A stretch of 64,000 nt of DNA from DATAOG01 sp963753685 (GCA_963753685.1 CAVWDE010000002.1:310001-374000), one strand, 5' to 3'. Positions 29,099 to 39,439 are shown, numbered from the stretch's first letter. Notes: a model not told the origin generated them from the letters alone. Numbers and translations are program-made.

Positions 29099-29528
29099 CG
29101 GATCACCTCGTGCCGCCGTGGTCGACGCGTCGGTTGCCGTCCGCTGGATCGTTCCCGAGCGGGGCAGTGAGCAGGCGGCCGCCCTGCTCAGGCAGTCGTT
29201 TCGCTGGCTCGCGCCGCGTTTGCTGCTGACCGAAGTGGCGTCGGCGCTGCGGCGCAAGGTCGTCGAGGGCGAGCTCTCGACGGAAATCGCTCTCGAAGCT
29301 TTGGATGTCCTCATGACAGGCCCGGGCGGCGCGATCGAACTCGCCGCGGACGAGACGGTCATGCCGCTCGCCCTCACGCTGGCGCTTTCGCTGCAGCACA
29401 AGCTCCCCGACTGCGTCTACTTGGCCCTGGCCGAACGCTCGGGCGCGGATCTCGTGACCGCCGACCGACGACTCGATCAGATGGCTCGGGTTCGGGGCAT
29501 TCCGACCACTCTGGTGCCCACCACGTAG
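29085..29528 (+). CDS. PIN-domain ribonuclease toxin (VapC/FitB-like)
   Basis: 147 aa. Four acidic PIN positions are seen: Asp in VVDASVAVRW, Glu in LLLTEVASAL, Asp in LPDCVYLALAE, and Asp in VTADRRL. PIN toxins cleave tRNA or rRNA. Encoded directly after its antitoxin with overlap; a type II toxin-antitoxin pair. Confidence 0.88.
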   Translation: MRGADGSPRAAVVDASVAVRWIVPERGSEQAAALLRQSFRWLAPRLLLTEVASALRRKVVEGELSTEIALEALDVLMTGPGGAIELAADETVMPLALTLALSLQHKLPDCVYLALAERSGADLVTADRRLDQMARVRGIPTTLVPTT

Positions 29529-29603
29529 GACGCCCGCGGCGCCAGCACGGGTAGGCCGGGCGCGTATCGCCGAGGGCTCCTGACGCCATTGAGGAACAAT
29601 CGA

Positions 29604-31143
29604 ATGACGAGGTCCCTTCGGTTGTCTCCTGGCCGACTGAACATGCGCGAGCTGCAGGGGCTGGCGAATGAACACCTGTCCGTCAGTCTTGACGATGCCT
29701 GCTGGCCCGCGGTCGAGGCGGCGGCGCGCGTGGTCGAGCGGGCGGCGAGCGGCGAGGCCGCGGTCTATGGCGTCAACACCGGCTTCGGCAAGCTCGCGAC
29801 CACCCGGATCGCGCCCGCCGACATTCTGGAGCTGCAGCGCCGCCTCGTGCTCTCACACATGTGCGGGCTCGGCCCGCCGCTCCCGGACCCCGTGGTCCGC
29901 CTGGTCCTGGCGCTCAAGGCCGCGAGCCTCGCGCTCGGCCATTCCGGGGTGCAGCGGCGGACCATCGAGCTGCTGCTGAAGCTCCTCAACCATGACGCCC
30001 TGCCGGTGATCCCGGCCAAGGGCTCGGTCGGCGCCTCCGGCGACCTGGCGCCGCTCGCCCATCTCGCCGGCTGCCTGCTCGGCCAGGGCGAGATTCGCTT
30101 TACCGGGGTCGTGAGACCGGCCGCCGAGGTTCTGGCTGCGATCGGGGCGGCGCCGCTCGAGCTTCAGGCCAAGGAGGGCCTGGCGCTGCTCAACGGCACC
30201 CAGGTCTCGACCGCGCTCGCCCTGGTCGGCTGGTTCCGGGCGCAGGCGGTCTTCGAGGCGGCCCTGGTCGCGGGCGCCATGAGCGTCGATGCCGCCCTCG
30301 GCAGCGACGTGCCGTTCGATCCCCGGCTCAACCGGGTGCGCGGTCAGCAGGGTCAGATCCGGGTCGCCGAGCGGCTGGCCGGGTTGCTCGCCGGCAGCGC
30401 GATCCGCGCTTCGCACCTGACCGACTGCGCGCGCGTCCAGGACCCCTACAGTCTCCGCTGCCAGCCCCAGGTCATGGGCGCCTGCCTGGACCTGCTCGAG
30501 GCCGCCGGCGCGACGCTCGGAGCGCGAGGCGAACGGCGTCTCCGACAACCCGCTGGTGTTCGCGCCGACCGCGGAGGGCGACGCCGGCGAGATCCTGTCG
30601 GGCGGCAACTTCCACGGCCAGCCGGTCGCCTTCGCGGCCGACCAGATCGCCATGGCGGTGGCCGAGATCGGCTCGCTGGCCGAGCGCCGGATCGCGCTCC
30701 TGACCGATCCCGTCCTGAGCGGCCTGCCGGCCTTCCTTGCGCCTGAGCCGGGCCTCAATTCCGGGTTCATGCTGGCCCAGGTCACCGCGGCCGCGCTCGC
30801 GAGCGAGAACCAGCACCTCGCCCACCCGGTTGCGATCGACAGCCGGCCGACCTCGGCCAACCAGGAGGACCACGTCAGCATGGCGACCTACGCCGCCCGC
30901 CGCCTGCTGGAGATGACCGCGAACGCTGCCCACATCGTCGCGATCGAGCTTTTGGCCGCGGCCCAGGGCATCGAGCTGCGCCGCCCGCTCCCGACCAGTC
31001 GGCGACTGGAGGCCGTACTTTGCACGGTGCGTGGCCATAGCGCGTTTCTGGCCGAGGACCGCTCGCTCGCCCGCGACATTTCCGGGCTTGCGGCGGCGAT
31101 CCTCGCAGGCGAGCTTGCGGTCGAGCAGCCGCTGTTGGCGTAG
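29604..31143 (+). CDS. hutH: Histidine ammonia-lyase (frameshifted in this sequence)
   Basis: About 512 aa after correction; deaminates histidine to urocanate. The MIO cofactor tripeptide Ala-Ser-Gly is in GSVGASGDLAP (residues 144-146), and the Ser-His pair in LVLSHMCG is the selectivity motif of histidine rather than phenylalanine or tyrosine lyases; TSANQEDHVSM also fits HutH. One extra G at 30519-30520 breaks the frame between GATL and EREANGVSDNPLV. No hutU or hutI is adjacent; an SDR follows after 21 bases. ATG 29604 has GAGGAAC upstream; ATG 29643 is an alternative. Confidence 0.9.
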
Positions 31144-31164
31144 CGGGAAAAAAGGAGAAAAAAC

Positions 31165-31944
31165 ATGGATCTGGGGATCGCGGGCCGCCGCGCGATCGTC
31201 TGCGCGTCGAGTTGGGGTTTGGGCAAGGCCTGCGCGCGGGCGCTGGCGCGCGCGGGCGTGGCCGTCGTGGTCAACGGCCTTGATGAGGCTCGCGTCCAGG
31301 CGAGCGCGGAAGAATTGCGCCGGGAAACCGGCAGCAGCATCACGCCCGTGGTCGCCGACGTCACGACCCGCGAGGGGCAGGCGAAGCTGCTCGAAGCGCT
31401 GCCCGATCCGGACATCCTGGTGACCAATGCGGGCGGGCCGCCGTTCAAGGATTTCCGGGCGCTCGACCGGCAGGCGATTCTGACCGGCGTGACCTGGAAC
31501 ATGGTGACCCCGATCGAGCTGATCCAGGCGACCATCGATCCGATGATCGCGCGCGGCTTCGGCCGGATCGTCAACATCACCTCGATCTCGGTCCGGATGC
31601 CGATCCAGGGCCTCGATCTCTCCTCCGGGGCGCGCGCCGGGCTGACCGCATTCGTCGCGGGCGTCGCCCGTTCGGTGGCGCATGCCGGGGTCACGATCAA
31701 CAACGTCCTGCCAGGCTTCTTCGACACCGACCGCTACTGGGCGGGGATCGACGCGACCGCCAAGGTCCAGGGCAAGCCGCGCGAGCAGTTCGCCAAAGAA
31801 CGCGAAAACCTGGTACCGGCGCGCCGCATCGGCGACCCGCAGGAATTGGGCGATGCCTGCGCCTTCCTGTGCAGCGCGCGCGCCGGCTACATCACCGGCC
31901 AGAACCTTCTGCTGGACGGCGGCCTGTTCAACAGCGCGTTCTGA
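31165..31944 (+). CDS. Atypical short-chain dehydrogenase/reductase
   Basis: 259-aa Rossmann-fold protein. The nucleotide-binding glycines (CASSWGLGKA), TNAGGPP and NITSISV are present, and the end (YITGQNLLLDGGL) is that of FabG-like SDRs. The active-site Y-x-x-x-K is replaced by S-S-G-A-R in DLSSGARAGLTAF, so both catalytic Tyr and Lys are missing. It may be a non-classical SDR or lack reductase activity. GGAGAAAA precedes the ATG; it is 21 bases after hutH. Confidence 0.8.
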   Translation: MDLGIAGRRAIVCASSWGLGKACARALARAGVAVVVNGLDEARVQASAEELRRETGSSITPVVADVTTREGQAKLLEALPDPDILVTNAGGPPFKDFRALDRQAILTGVTWNMVTPIELIQATIDPMIARGFGRIVNITSISVRMPIQGLDLSSGARAGLTAFVAGVARSVAHAGVTINNVLPGFFDTDRYWAGIDATAKVQGKPREQFAKERENLVPARRIGDPQELGDACAFLCSARAGYITGQNLLLDGGLFNSAF

Positions 31945-31945
31945 C

Positions 31946-32794
31946 TCAGCTGCCGACCAGCCCGCGCAGATAAGCGAGTTCTGCGGCGAGCCGCTGGTCG
32001 ATGTCGCGGGGCGGCAGCGAGGCGTCGGCGAGATCCTCGGCGACGTAGCCCCGGTGCCGGACCGGCACCCGCCAGAGGTTCTCGAACGACAGCCAGCCGT
32101 CCCAACCGACCGCTTTGAGGACGGCGATCACCGCGGGCCAGTCGCACTGGCCGTCCGCGAGTTCGTCGAACCGCCAGCGCCATTGGCCGGCTGCGGTCTG
32201 CTCCCAGCGGATGTTCTTGACGTGCACGAGGTCGACGAACGGGCCGATCATGTCGAGCGCCATGCGCAGATCCATGGCGCCCTCGATCACCAGGTTGGCC
32301 GGGTCGAGCACGACCCCGATCGTGGCGGGATCGAGCCCGCGGAGCAGCTGCCAGGCGAGCGCCGGGCTCGAGATGATGGTGCCGAAGTGGATCTCGAGCA
32401 GCGCCTTGACGCCGCTGCCTTCGAGCAGCCGCGCAAGTCGCTCGAGCTGTCCCCGGGTCTGGTCGCGAAGCGGAAAATAACCGACCGCCGGATCGTACAG
32501 CGCCGAGAAGATGCGAAAGCGCGGGCAGCCGAGGATCTGGCAGGCGGCGATCAGGCGGCGGATCGCATCCTCCTCGTCGGGGCGGACGTAGGTGGTGAGC
32601 CCGGCGACCGCGAGGCTGTGCGCCGCGCATAGCTCACCGATCCGCGGCGCGTCCCGGTCGATGGTCGCGGCCCGCCAGTGATATTCGCCATTCACCCGCC
32701 ACTCGACGCCGTCATAGCCGTGCCCCGCCAGGCGCGCGCACACCTCCTCGGCCGCCAGCTCCGGCAGTACCCCGCTGAACAGGCTGTACTTCAT
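31946..32794 (-). CDS. Sugar phosphate isomerase/epimerase-like TIM-barrel protein
   Basis: 282 aa of the xylose-isomerase-like (AP endonuclease 2) fold. Likely metal ligands are seen in ALLEIHFGT (Glu, His), GVVLDPANL (Asp), VDLVHVKNI (His) and WLSFENLW (Glu). The substrate is unknown; relatives include inosose and keto-sugar isomerases. It converges with the SDR gene, one base apart. Confidence 0.78.
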   Translation of the reverse strand: MKYSLFSGVLPELAAEEVCARLAGHGYDGVEWRVNGEYHWRAATIDRDAPRIGELCAAHSLAVAGLTTYVRPDEEDAIRRLIAACQILGCPRFRIFSALYDPAVGYFPLRDQTRGQLERLARLLEGSGVKALLEIHFGTIISSPALAWQLLRGLDPATIGVVLDPANLVIEGAMDLRMALDMIGPFVDLVHVKNIRWEQTAAGQWRWRFDELADGQCDWPAVIAVLKAVGWDGWLSFENLWRVPVRHRGYVAEDLADASLPPRDIDQRLAAELAYLRGLVGS

Positions 32795-32955
32795 CGCGGT
32801 CTCTCCTGCGCGGTGTCGGCTGAGGTGCTCCGGGTCGGAACCGGTCGCTCAAATCGCCTCGTGGACCAACTCTATCGCTCGTCACAGGTCGGCGGAACCG
32901 CGGTGCGCGACCAGCGTTGGCGGACATGGCCAGCGCGCGGGCGCGTCGATGCTGA

Positions 32956-32992
32956 TTGACGCGCGACGCTGCGTATGGCATCATAGTGATGC
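32956..32992 (+). promoter_or_regulatory. Candidate promoter with overlapping palindrome
   Basis: TTGACG at 32956-32961 resembles a -35 element; the -10 region lies within a short palindrome, gcatca-tag-tgatgc at 32978-32992. It is 25 bases upstream of the small gene at 33017, so a repressor site over the promoter is possible. Weak evidence. Confidence 0.3.
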
Positions 32993-33016
32993 AATAAGAA
33001 AAATCATGGAGGTGAC

Positions 33017-33331
33017 ATGGCACGGTACACGGACCCCGCCGACGACTGGCCGGGCGGCGACCTACAGATCCGGAACGATCTCGACGACCCGGCGCTGATC
33101 CGAGCCCAGCTCGCGCGGATGAGCGAGGGCCAGCTGCGCCGGCTGCTGGTCTGGCTCGACCAGCGCGGCGCCTCGGCCGGCAAGACCTTCGCGGTGCATC
33201 AGGCCGACCCGCGCGACCCGGCCTCGCGCGACCTGATCGAGCTGCAGGTCGGCGGCTTCGGCGCCGAGGCGGCCCGACCCAAGCTCCGCCTGCGGGGGTT
33301 CGGCCTGCACGGCCAGGTCGCCCACGCCTGA
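33017..33331 (+). CDS. Small hypothetical protein
   Basis: 104 aa, acidic at the start (YTDPADDWPGGDLQIRNDLD) with a helical middle (RMSEGQLRRLLVWLDQR). I do not recognise the family. Support: ATG preceded by GGAGG at five bases, codon use like neighbours, and it fills the space between two convergently arranged genes. No signal peptide or membrane segment. Confidence 0.6.
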   Translation: MARYTDPADDWPGGDLQIRNDLDDPALIRAQLARMSEGQLRRLLVWLDQRGASAGKTFAVHQADPRDPASRDLIELQVGGFGAEAARPKLRLRGFGLHGQVAHA

Positions 33332-33339
33332 GGCTCGGT

Positions 33340-34429
33340 CTACGCCTTGATCCCGGCGCCGGGTGCGGGCTCGGCCCCGGGATCGAGCGGCCAGCGGGCG
33401 CGCGCTGAAGCGGTGAGGTCGTCGGCCAGGCCAAGCGCCAGGCGCTCCTGCCCGGCCCAGGCGATCATCACGGCGTTGTCGGTGCACAACCGGGGCGGCG
33501 GCACGATCAGGCGCAAGCCCTGCTCGGCCGCGAGCCCGGCGAGGCGGGCGCGCAGATGGGCGTTGGCGGCGACCCCGCCGGCGACCACGACTGTCTCGGC
33601 GCCGGGGCAGTCAGCGCGCAAGATCTCAGCCGCGTGGCGGGTGCGATCGACCAGGATGTCGCCGGCCGCGGCCTGGAAGCTGGCGCAGAGATCGGGCAGA
33701 TGCCGGCGGCTCGAGGGCCGCGGGTCCGAGCCGCTCGATGGTCTGGCGGAGCGCGGTCTTGAGGCCCGAGAACGAGAAGTGGCAGCCCGGCTGGCCCCGC
33801 ATCGGGCGCGGCAGCGGAAAACGCTGCGGGTCGCCTGCGATCGCCGCGCGTTCGAGCGCGGGCCCGCCCGGAAAACCGAGGTTCAGCATCTTGGCGGCCT
33901 TGTCGAAGGCTTCGCCCAGGGCATCGTCCAGGGTCGTGCCGAGCCGCCGGTAACGCCCGACGCCCAGCACCACCAGCAGCTGGCAGTGGCCGCCCGAGAT
34001 CAGCAGCAGCAGATACGGGAAGGCGAGGTCGTCGGTCAGGCGGGCGGTCAGCGCGTGACCCTCGAGGTGATTGATCGCGAGCAGCGGCCGGCGGTGGACC
34101 GCACAGATCGCCTTGGCGGTCACGAGGCCTACGATCAGGCCGCCGATCAGGCCGGGACCGGCGGTCGCCGCGACGCCTGCGAGCTCGCCGAACCCGAGCC
34201 CCGCCTCGGCCATCACCCGGGCGATCAGCCGGTCCAGGCTCTCGAGGTGGGCGCGCGCCGCGATCTCGGGCACGACGCCGCCGAACGGCGCATGCCGGTC
34301 CTCCTGGCTGAGCAGCGCCTCGGCCAGCACCCGCCGCTCGCCATCGACCAGCGCGGCCGCGGTCTCATCGCAGCTGGTCTCGATCCCGAGCACCACGGGC
34401 GGCCCTGATGTGCTAAGGGTTTTGGCCAT
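33340..34429 (-). CDS. tsaD: tRNA N6-adenosine threonylcarbamoyltransferase TsaD (frameshifted in this sequence)
   Basis: About 362 aa after correction; the catalytic subunit that makes t6A37 in ANN-decoding tRNAs. Motifs: LGIETSCDETAAAL, GGVVPEIAARAHLE (metal-binding His), LLLISGGHCQL, GEAFDKAAKMLNLGFPGG and, after the break, VAGGVAANAHLRARL and PPRLCTDNAVMIAW. One extra base at about 33694-33696 (GGG run) separates ASA from DLCASFQAAAGD. An essential-type gene, so an indel error is likely. Divergent from hemC. Confidence 0.92.
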
Positions 34430-34488
34430 GAGCCCACCACATAGGCTGCCGTCGGCATGACCGCCAGGGTTCGAGTCGGGGCCGGCGA

Positions 34489-35412
34489 ATGACCGCGCGT
34501 CTGCGCATCGGCACGCGCGGATCTCCGCTCGCCCGCGCCCAGGCAGCGCTGGCTTTGCGTGCGCTCGAACGGGCGCATCCGGACCTGGCCGCGCCCGGGG
34601 CGCTCGAGGTCCTGGCGATCCGCACGACCGGCGATCGGGTCACCGACCGGCCGCTCGCCGAGCTCGGCGGCAAGGGCCTGTTCTGCAAGGAGCTCGAGGC
34701 GGCGTTACTCGAGCAACGGATCGATGTTGCCGTGCACTCGATCAAGGATCTGCCGACCTGGCTGCCGGATGGCCTCCTGATCGGCGCCGTGCTCGCGCGC
34801 GCCGACCCGCGCGATGTCCTGATCACCCGGGACGGGGCCGGCCTCGACGGCCTGCCGCCGGGCGCCGTCGTCGGCACCGCCTCGCTCCGGCGCCAAGCGC
34901 AGCTGCTGGCGCGCCGCCCCGACCTCAGGGTCGTGAACTTTCGCGGCAACGTCGAGACCCGCCTGCAGAAGCTGGCGGCCGGCGCCGTCGATGCGACCCT
35001 GCTTGCGCTGGCCGGCCTCGAGCGCCTCGGGCTCGCGCCGGCGGGCGCCACCGTCCTGGCGCCCGAGGTCATGCTGCCGGCGGTCGGCCAGGGCGCGATC
35101 GGGATCGAGTGCCGGGCGGACGACGCGCCGACCCGGGCCCTGCTCGCCGCGCTCGACGATCCGGACAGCCGCACCTGCATCGGCGCCGAGCGGGCGCTGC
35201 TGGCGGCGCTCGACGGCTCCTGCCACACACCGATCGCAGGCCACGCCACGGCCGCACGCGGACAGCTGCGGCTGGCCGCGCTGATCGCGCGCCCGGACGG
35301 CAGCGTCTGCCTGCGCACGACCCGCGAGGGCGCGCTCGCGGAGGGCGAAGCGCTCGGGCGCGATGCCGGCCTGGAGCTGAAGGCGCGCGCCGGGCCGGGC
35401 TTCTTCGCCTGA
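34489..35412 (+). CDS. hemC: Porphobilinogen deaminase (hydroxymethylbilane synthase)
   Basis: 307 aa; polymerises four porphobilinogens. LRIGTRGSPLARAQA opens the protein; VHSIKDLPT, TASLRRQAQLL and FRGNVETRL contribute to substrate and cofactor binding, and GSCHTPIAGHA contains the cysteine that anchors the dipyrromethane cofactor. First gene of hemC-hemD-mic60-hemY. Confidence 0.95.
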   Translation: MTARLRIGTRGSPLARAQAALALRALERAHPDLAAPGALEVLAIRTTGDRVTDRPLAELGGKGLFCKELEAALLEQRIDVAVHSIKDLPTWLPDGLLIGAVLARADPRDVLITRDGAGLDGLPPGAVVGTASLRRQAQLLARRPDLRVVNFRGNVETRLQKLAAGAVDATLLALAGLERLGLAPAGATVLAPEVMLPAVGQGAIGIECRADDAPTRALLAALDDPDSRTCIGAERALLAALDGSCHTPIAGHATAARGQLRLAALIARPDGSVCLRTTREGALAEGEALGRDAGLELKARAGPGFFA

Positions 35413-35443
35413 GATCCGGACCAGCCGTGCGGGAGCTCCTCCT

Positions 35444-36157
35444 TTGCGCGTCCTGATCACCCGGCCGCGCGCTGATGCCGAGGCGCTCGCGCGGGCCCTC
35501 GAGGCGCGCGGCCACGACGCGCTGGTCGAGCCGCTCCTGACCATCCTGCCGATCCCGGACGCGGTTCCGGACTTCGCCGGGGTGCAGGCGATCCTGCTCA
35601 CCAGCGCCAATGCCCTGCCGGCGCTCGGCGGAACCGATCCCGGCCGGCCGGTGTTCGTGGTCGGCGAGGCGAGCGCGCGGGCGGCGCGCGCGGCCGGTTG
35701 CGGCGACGTGCGCGCAGCAGGCGGCGATGGCGCCAGTCTGGCGCGCCTGATCATCGCTCAGTGCCGGCCGGCCGACGGCGCGCTCCTGCACCTGGCCGGC
35801 ACCGAGGTCCGCCCGGGGCTCGCCGAGCCCCTCCTCGCAGCGGGCTTCGGGTTTCGCCGGCAGGCGGTCTATCGGGCGGTCGCCGCGACCGCTTTGTCTC
35901 AACCGGTGATTGCAGCACTCGAGGCTCGCCTGGTCGATGCGGTGCTGCTGTTCTCGCCCCGTAGCGCAGCGATCTTCGTCGACCTGATCGCTCGGCACGA
36001 TTTGTCGGACCGTCTCGGTCAAACCGAGGCAATTTGCCTCAGCGCCGCGGTCGCTGGTCCTTGCCGTCGCCTGAGCTGGGCGGCGGTGCGGATCGCCGCC
36101 CACCCTGAGGTTGAAGGGCTCTTGCGGCAGCTTGAAGGCCGGGAGCGAAGGTGCTAG
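35444..36157 (+). CDS. hemD: Uroporphyrinogen-III synthase
   Basis: 237 aa; cyclises hydroxymethylbilane with ring inversion. The family is poorly conserved, but RVLITRPRADAEALARALEARGH at the start, ILLTSANAL, FVVGEASARAAR and LLFSPRSAA fit HemD, and it follows hemC directly. The start is taken as TTG 35444, since the conserved N terminus begins there. Confidence 0.88.
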   Translation: MRVLITRPRADAEALARALEARGHDALVEPLLTILPIPDAVPDFAGVQAILLTSANALPALGGTDPGRPVFVVGEASARAARAAGCGDVRAAGGDGASLARLIIAQCRPADGALLHLAGTEVRPGLAEPLLAAGFGFRRQAVYRAVAATALSQPVIAALEARLVDAVLLFSPRSAAIFVDLIARHDLSDRLGQTEAICLSAAVAGPCRRLSWAAVRIAAHPEVEGLLRQLEGRERRC

Positions 36158-36245
36158 GCGTGCCCCGCGTCGCCGGGCGGCAGCGCACGACAACTCCGCA
36201 TCATCACCCTCGATCAGCGGCGAAAGGTTTCCGGAGAGGTTTCCC

Positions 36246-37941
36246 ATGGCGCGCACCAGAGGCAGACGGCCCGCCGAGCCTGCCAAGCCGGCCTCGGAGA
36301 CCCGGTCGGCCGGCCCCGCAGACCCTGGCGAGCATGCCAACGGCAGCGCGCGCGCGACCGCCGACCCGGGTGGCGGCTCAGCCAGCGCGAGCGCTTCGTC
36401 AAACGCGGCGCCCGGCGGGGCGGCGAGCGCCGCCCGAGGGTCGGGAGCGCCGGGCACGTCCGGGACGTCGCCGGGTCGGCCCGGGGCGCCTCCGGCCGGC
36501 GCCTCGCACCCGGGCGGGCGGCCATCGTCCGACGGTGGCAATCCGGCGGCCAAGAGTTCGGCCGCCAACCGATGCGCCACCGGCGGGCGGGTCGCACCGC
36601 GCCTTACGCAACGGTTTGATCGGCGGCCTGCTCAGCGGCCTCGTCGGCGGCATCGCGGCCTGGCTGGCGCTGACCTATCTCGTGCCGCCGAATGCCGGGG
36701 GCGAGCTCCAGGCCTTGCGGGCCCGGGTCGAGCAGCTCGGCAGCGGGGTCGACAGCCTGCAGGGCGATCACCAGGCGCTGGCCCAGCTCAGCAGTCGGGT
36801 GCAAGCCCTGGAGCAGGCGCCGCCCGCGGCCGGTGGCGATCTTGCGGCCCGCGTCGATGCGCTCGAGAAGGCACGCGCGGCCGGCTCTGAACAGACCCAG
36901 CCCGGGCCCGACCTCGCGGCGCTGACCAAACGCCTCGATGCGCTCGAGCACAGTGTCAGCGCCACCGAAAGTAGTGCCCCGAACACCGACCTCGAGGATC
37001 TTCGGTCCCGCCTCACGGCGCTCGAGGGTCAGCTTGCCAGCCTCGCCACCGACGTGGCCGGGGCCGGCGATGCCCGCACCGGCGATGTGGCCTCGCTGGA
37101 GGCCCTGCAATCCCGCCTCGGCGCGATCGAGAGCCGCCTGCCCGAGGCCGACGCCGCCGCCCATCGGCTCGACGCGCTCAGCGCGCGCGTTGACGCCCTC
37201 GAGCCGACCGGCGCCAAGCTTGCGCAGCTGGCCGGCGAGGTGCAGCAGATCAAGGAGCAGAGCGCCGCCGCCCGAAGCCACCTGGACGGACTCACGGGCC
37301 AGGCCCAGGGGTTGGACCAGCAGGTCCAGACGTTGCACGGCGACGTCAAGAGCCTGCAGACGGCGCTCGCCGAGATCCAGAGCCGGGCCGCGGCCGCTGG
37401 CGACCGGCACGCGCAGGCGGCGGCTCTGGCTCTGATCACCAGCCAGATCGATACTGCGCTCGGCCAGGGCAAGCCGTACGAGGCGCCGCTCCGAAGCCTG
37501 GTCGCGCTCGGCGACCAAGACGAAGTCGTGCGCCAGTCGGCCGCCGACCTGGCATCGGGTGCGGCGACCGGGGTGCCGGGCCTGGCGGCGCTTCGGCAGT
37601 CCTTCGCGGCGGTCGCGGACGAGATCGTGCAGCGCGAGCGCGCGCCCGAGGGCGGCAGCCTGATCGACCGGGCGACCAGCAACCTTTTGCGGCTGGTGAC
37701 GGTGCGCCCGGTCGGCGCCGACGTCGCGGGCGAGGATGCCGCCGCCCGCGTGGCGCGCGCCGAGGGGGACCTCGATCAGGGCGACCTTGCCGCCGCGGTC
37801 GCCGAGCTCGAGGCCCTCAAGGGTCCGGCCGCCGAGGCTGCCGCGGCCTGGCTGGCCGACGCCAAGACCCGCCTGCAGGCGACCAAGGCGCTCGCCAGCC
37901 TGCGCGCCCACGTCACGGCATTGCTGACCCCGGGCGATTGA
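36246..37941 (+). CDS. Mic60/mitofilin-like inner-membrane protein (frameshifted in this sequence)
   Basis: About 564 aa after correction. ATG 36246 follows GGAGAGG. A Pro/Ala/Gly-rich cytoplasmic N terminus is followed by one transmembrane segment (NGLIGGLLSGLVGGIAAWLA), a long coiled coil of repeated R-V-x-A-L-E heptads, and a C-terminal helical domain. This architecture between hemD and hemY is that of alphaproteobacterial Mic60, relatives of the mitochondrial crista-junction protein that bends intracytoplasmic membranes. A frame change lies between about 36550 and 36590 in low-complexity sequence, so the site is not exact. Confidence 0.78.
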
Positions 37942-37975
37942 GCCACCCCCGCCCCGAGCCACAGCAAGGACCGCC

Positions 37976-39439
37976 ATGATCCGGCTGATTCTGTTTCTTA
38001 TCGTCGCGGTCGGCCTGTCCCTGGTCGCGGCCTGGTTCGCCGACCATCCGGGCCGGGTCGAGCTGATCTGGCAGGGCCTGCAGATCGAGACCTCGGTCGG
38101 CGTGCTGGCGCTGGCCGTGGTGGTGTTCGGCATCGTTCTGGTGATCCTGTTCGAGCTTCTGCGCCTCCTGCGCCGCGCCCCGAAGCGGTTCGGCCAGCGC
38201 CGGCGGCGGGCGCGCGTCGATCGCGGCTACCACGCGCTCGCCCAGGGTCTGGTGGCGGCGGCTGCGGGCGACGTCGCGGCGGCGAAGGCGCTCAACCGGC
38301 GGGCCGAGAAGCTGCTCGATCACGCCCCCTCGACGCTGCTGCTGAGCGCCCAGGCGGCGCAGCTGGACGGCGACGAGGGGGCGGCGCGCCAGACCTTCCA
38401 GCGGATGCTGAAGCATGGCGAGACCGAGTTCCTGGGCCTGCGCGGCCTGCTCGCCCAGGCGATCAAGGATGGTGACAACGCGACCGCGCTCAGGCTCGCG
38501 AGGCGCGCCTATCTGCGCCGGCCGAACACGCCCTGGGTGTTGACCACGCTGTTCGACCTGCAGACCCAGGCGGGCCTCTGGACCGAGGCGCTGAGCACGG
38601 TCGGCGACATGGCGCGCTACCAGCTGATCGACCGGGCCACCGCGGTCCGCCACCGGGCGATCCTGTTCCATCAGCAGGCGGTGAGCGAACGCAAGGCGGG
38701 GCGACCGTACGAAGCGCTGCGCCTGGCGCGCAAGGCGCACAAGCTGTTGCCGAGCCTGGCGCCGCTCGCGGTGCTCGCGACCGAGCTCGCGGAGCAGACC
38801 AACCAGCCCCGCGTGGCGCGCAAGATCATCGAAGCCGGCTGGCGCGCCGAGCCACATCCGGCGCTCGCGCGCGCGTATCTGGCGCAGGCCGCGGGCCAGC
38901 CGCCGGCCGAGCGCCTGAAGCTCGCCGAGCGTCTGCAGCAGCTGGCGCCCGAGCACGTCCAGAGCGATCTGGTGCTGGCCGAGCAGGCGCTGGCGGCCGG
39001 GCAGTTGCCGACCGCACGCACGGCGCTCGAGCGCGCCCGCAAACGGGCGCCGAGTGCCTCGGTCTACCGGCTGCTCGCGGAGGTCGAGCAGGCCGAGGGC
39101 CAGGGCGAGAAGGCGCGCGCCTGGCTCGCCAAGGCGGTCGACGCGCCGCCGGACCCGGCCTGGCTGTGCCGCGCGACCGGCGAGGTGCGCGCGCGCTGGT
39201 CGCCGTTCGGCCCGGACGGCCGCTTCGACAGCCTGCGCTGGGGCTCGCCGCCGAAGATCGTGCCGCTTCTGCGCGAGGACGCCGAGGCGCAGCTGATCCC
39301 GCCCGCGAGCGGGTCCGGGCGCGGCGCCGACGGCCGCGTCGCGCCGGCGCGCCCGGCCGCCGGCGCGATGACCACGGTCGCTGGCCCGGACGCGCTGCAC
39401 GCCACCCGCCAGACCGCGGTCGTCCGCGCCCCATCGTGA
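37976..39439 (+). CDS. hemY: HemY-family TPR inner-membrane protein
   Basis: 487 aa. Two N-terminal transmembrane segments (MIRLILFLIVAVGLSLVAAW and GVLALAVVVFGIVLVILFEL) form the HemY_N domain, followed by TPR-like helices in the periplasm or cytoplasm and a variable C-terminal tail. Its exact role in haem synthesis is not established; it is not the protoporphyrinogen oxidase also called HemY in Bacillus. Last gene of the hem cluster. Confidence 0.87.
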   Translation: MIRLILFLIVAVGLSLVAAWFADHPGRVELIWQGLQIETSVGVLALAVVVFGIVLVILFELLRLLRRAPKRFGQRRRRARVDRGYHALAQGLVAAAAGDVAAAKALNRRAEKLLDHAPSTLLLSAQAAQLDGDEGAARQTFQRMLKHGETEFLGLRGLLAQAIKDGDNATALRLARRAYLRRPNTPWVLTTLFDLQTQAGLWTEALSTVGDMARYQLIDRATAVRHRAILFHQQAVSERKAGRPYEALRLARKAHKLLPSLAPLAVLATELAEQTNQPRVARKIIEAGWRAEPHPALARAYLAQAAGQPPAERLKLAERLQQLAPEHVQSDLVLAEQALAAGQLPTARTALERARKRAPSASVYRLLAEVEQAEGQGEKARAWLAKAVDAPPDPAWLCRATGEVRARWSPFGPDGRFDSLRWGSPPKIVPLLREDAEAQLIPPASGSGRGADGRVAPARPAAGAMTTVAGPDALHATRQTAVVRAPS

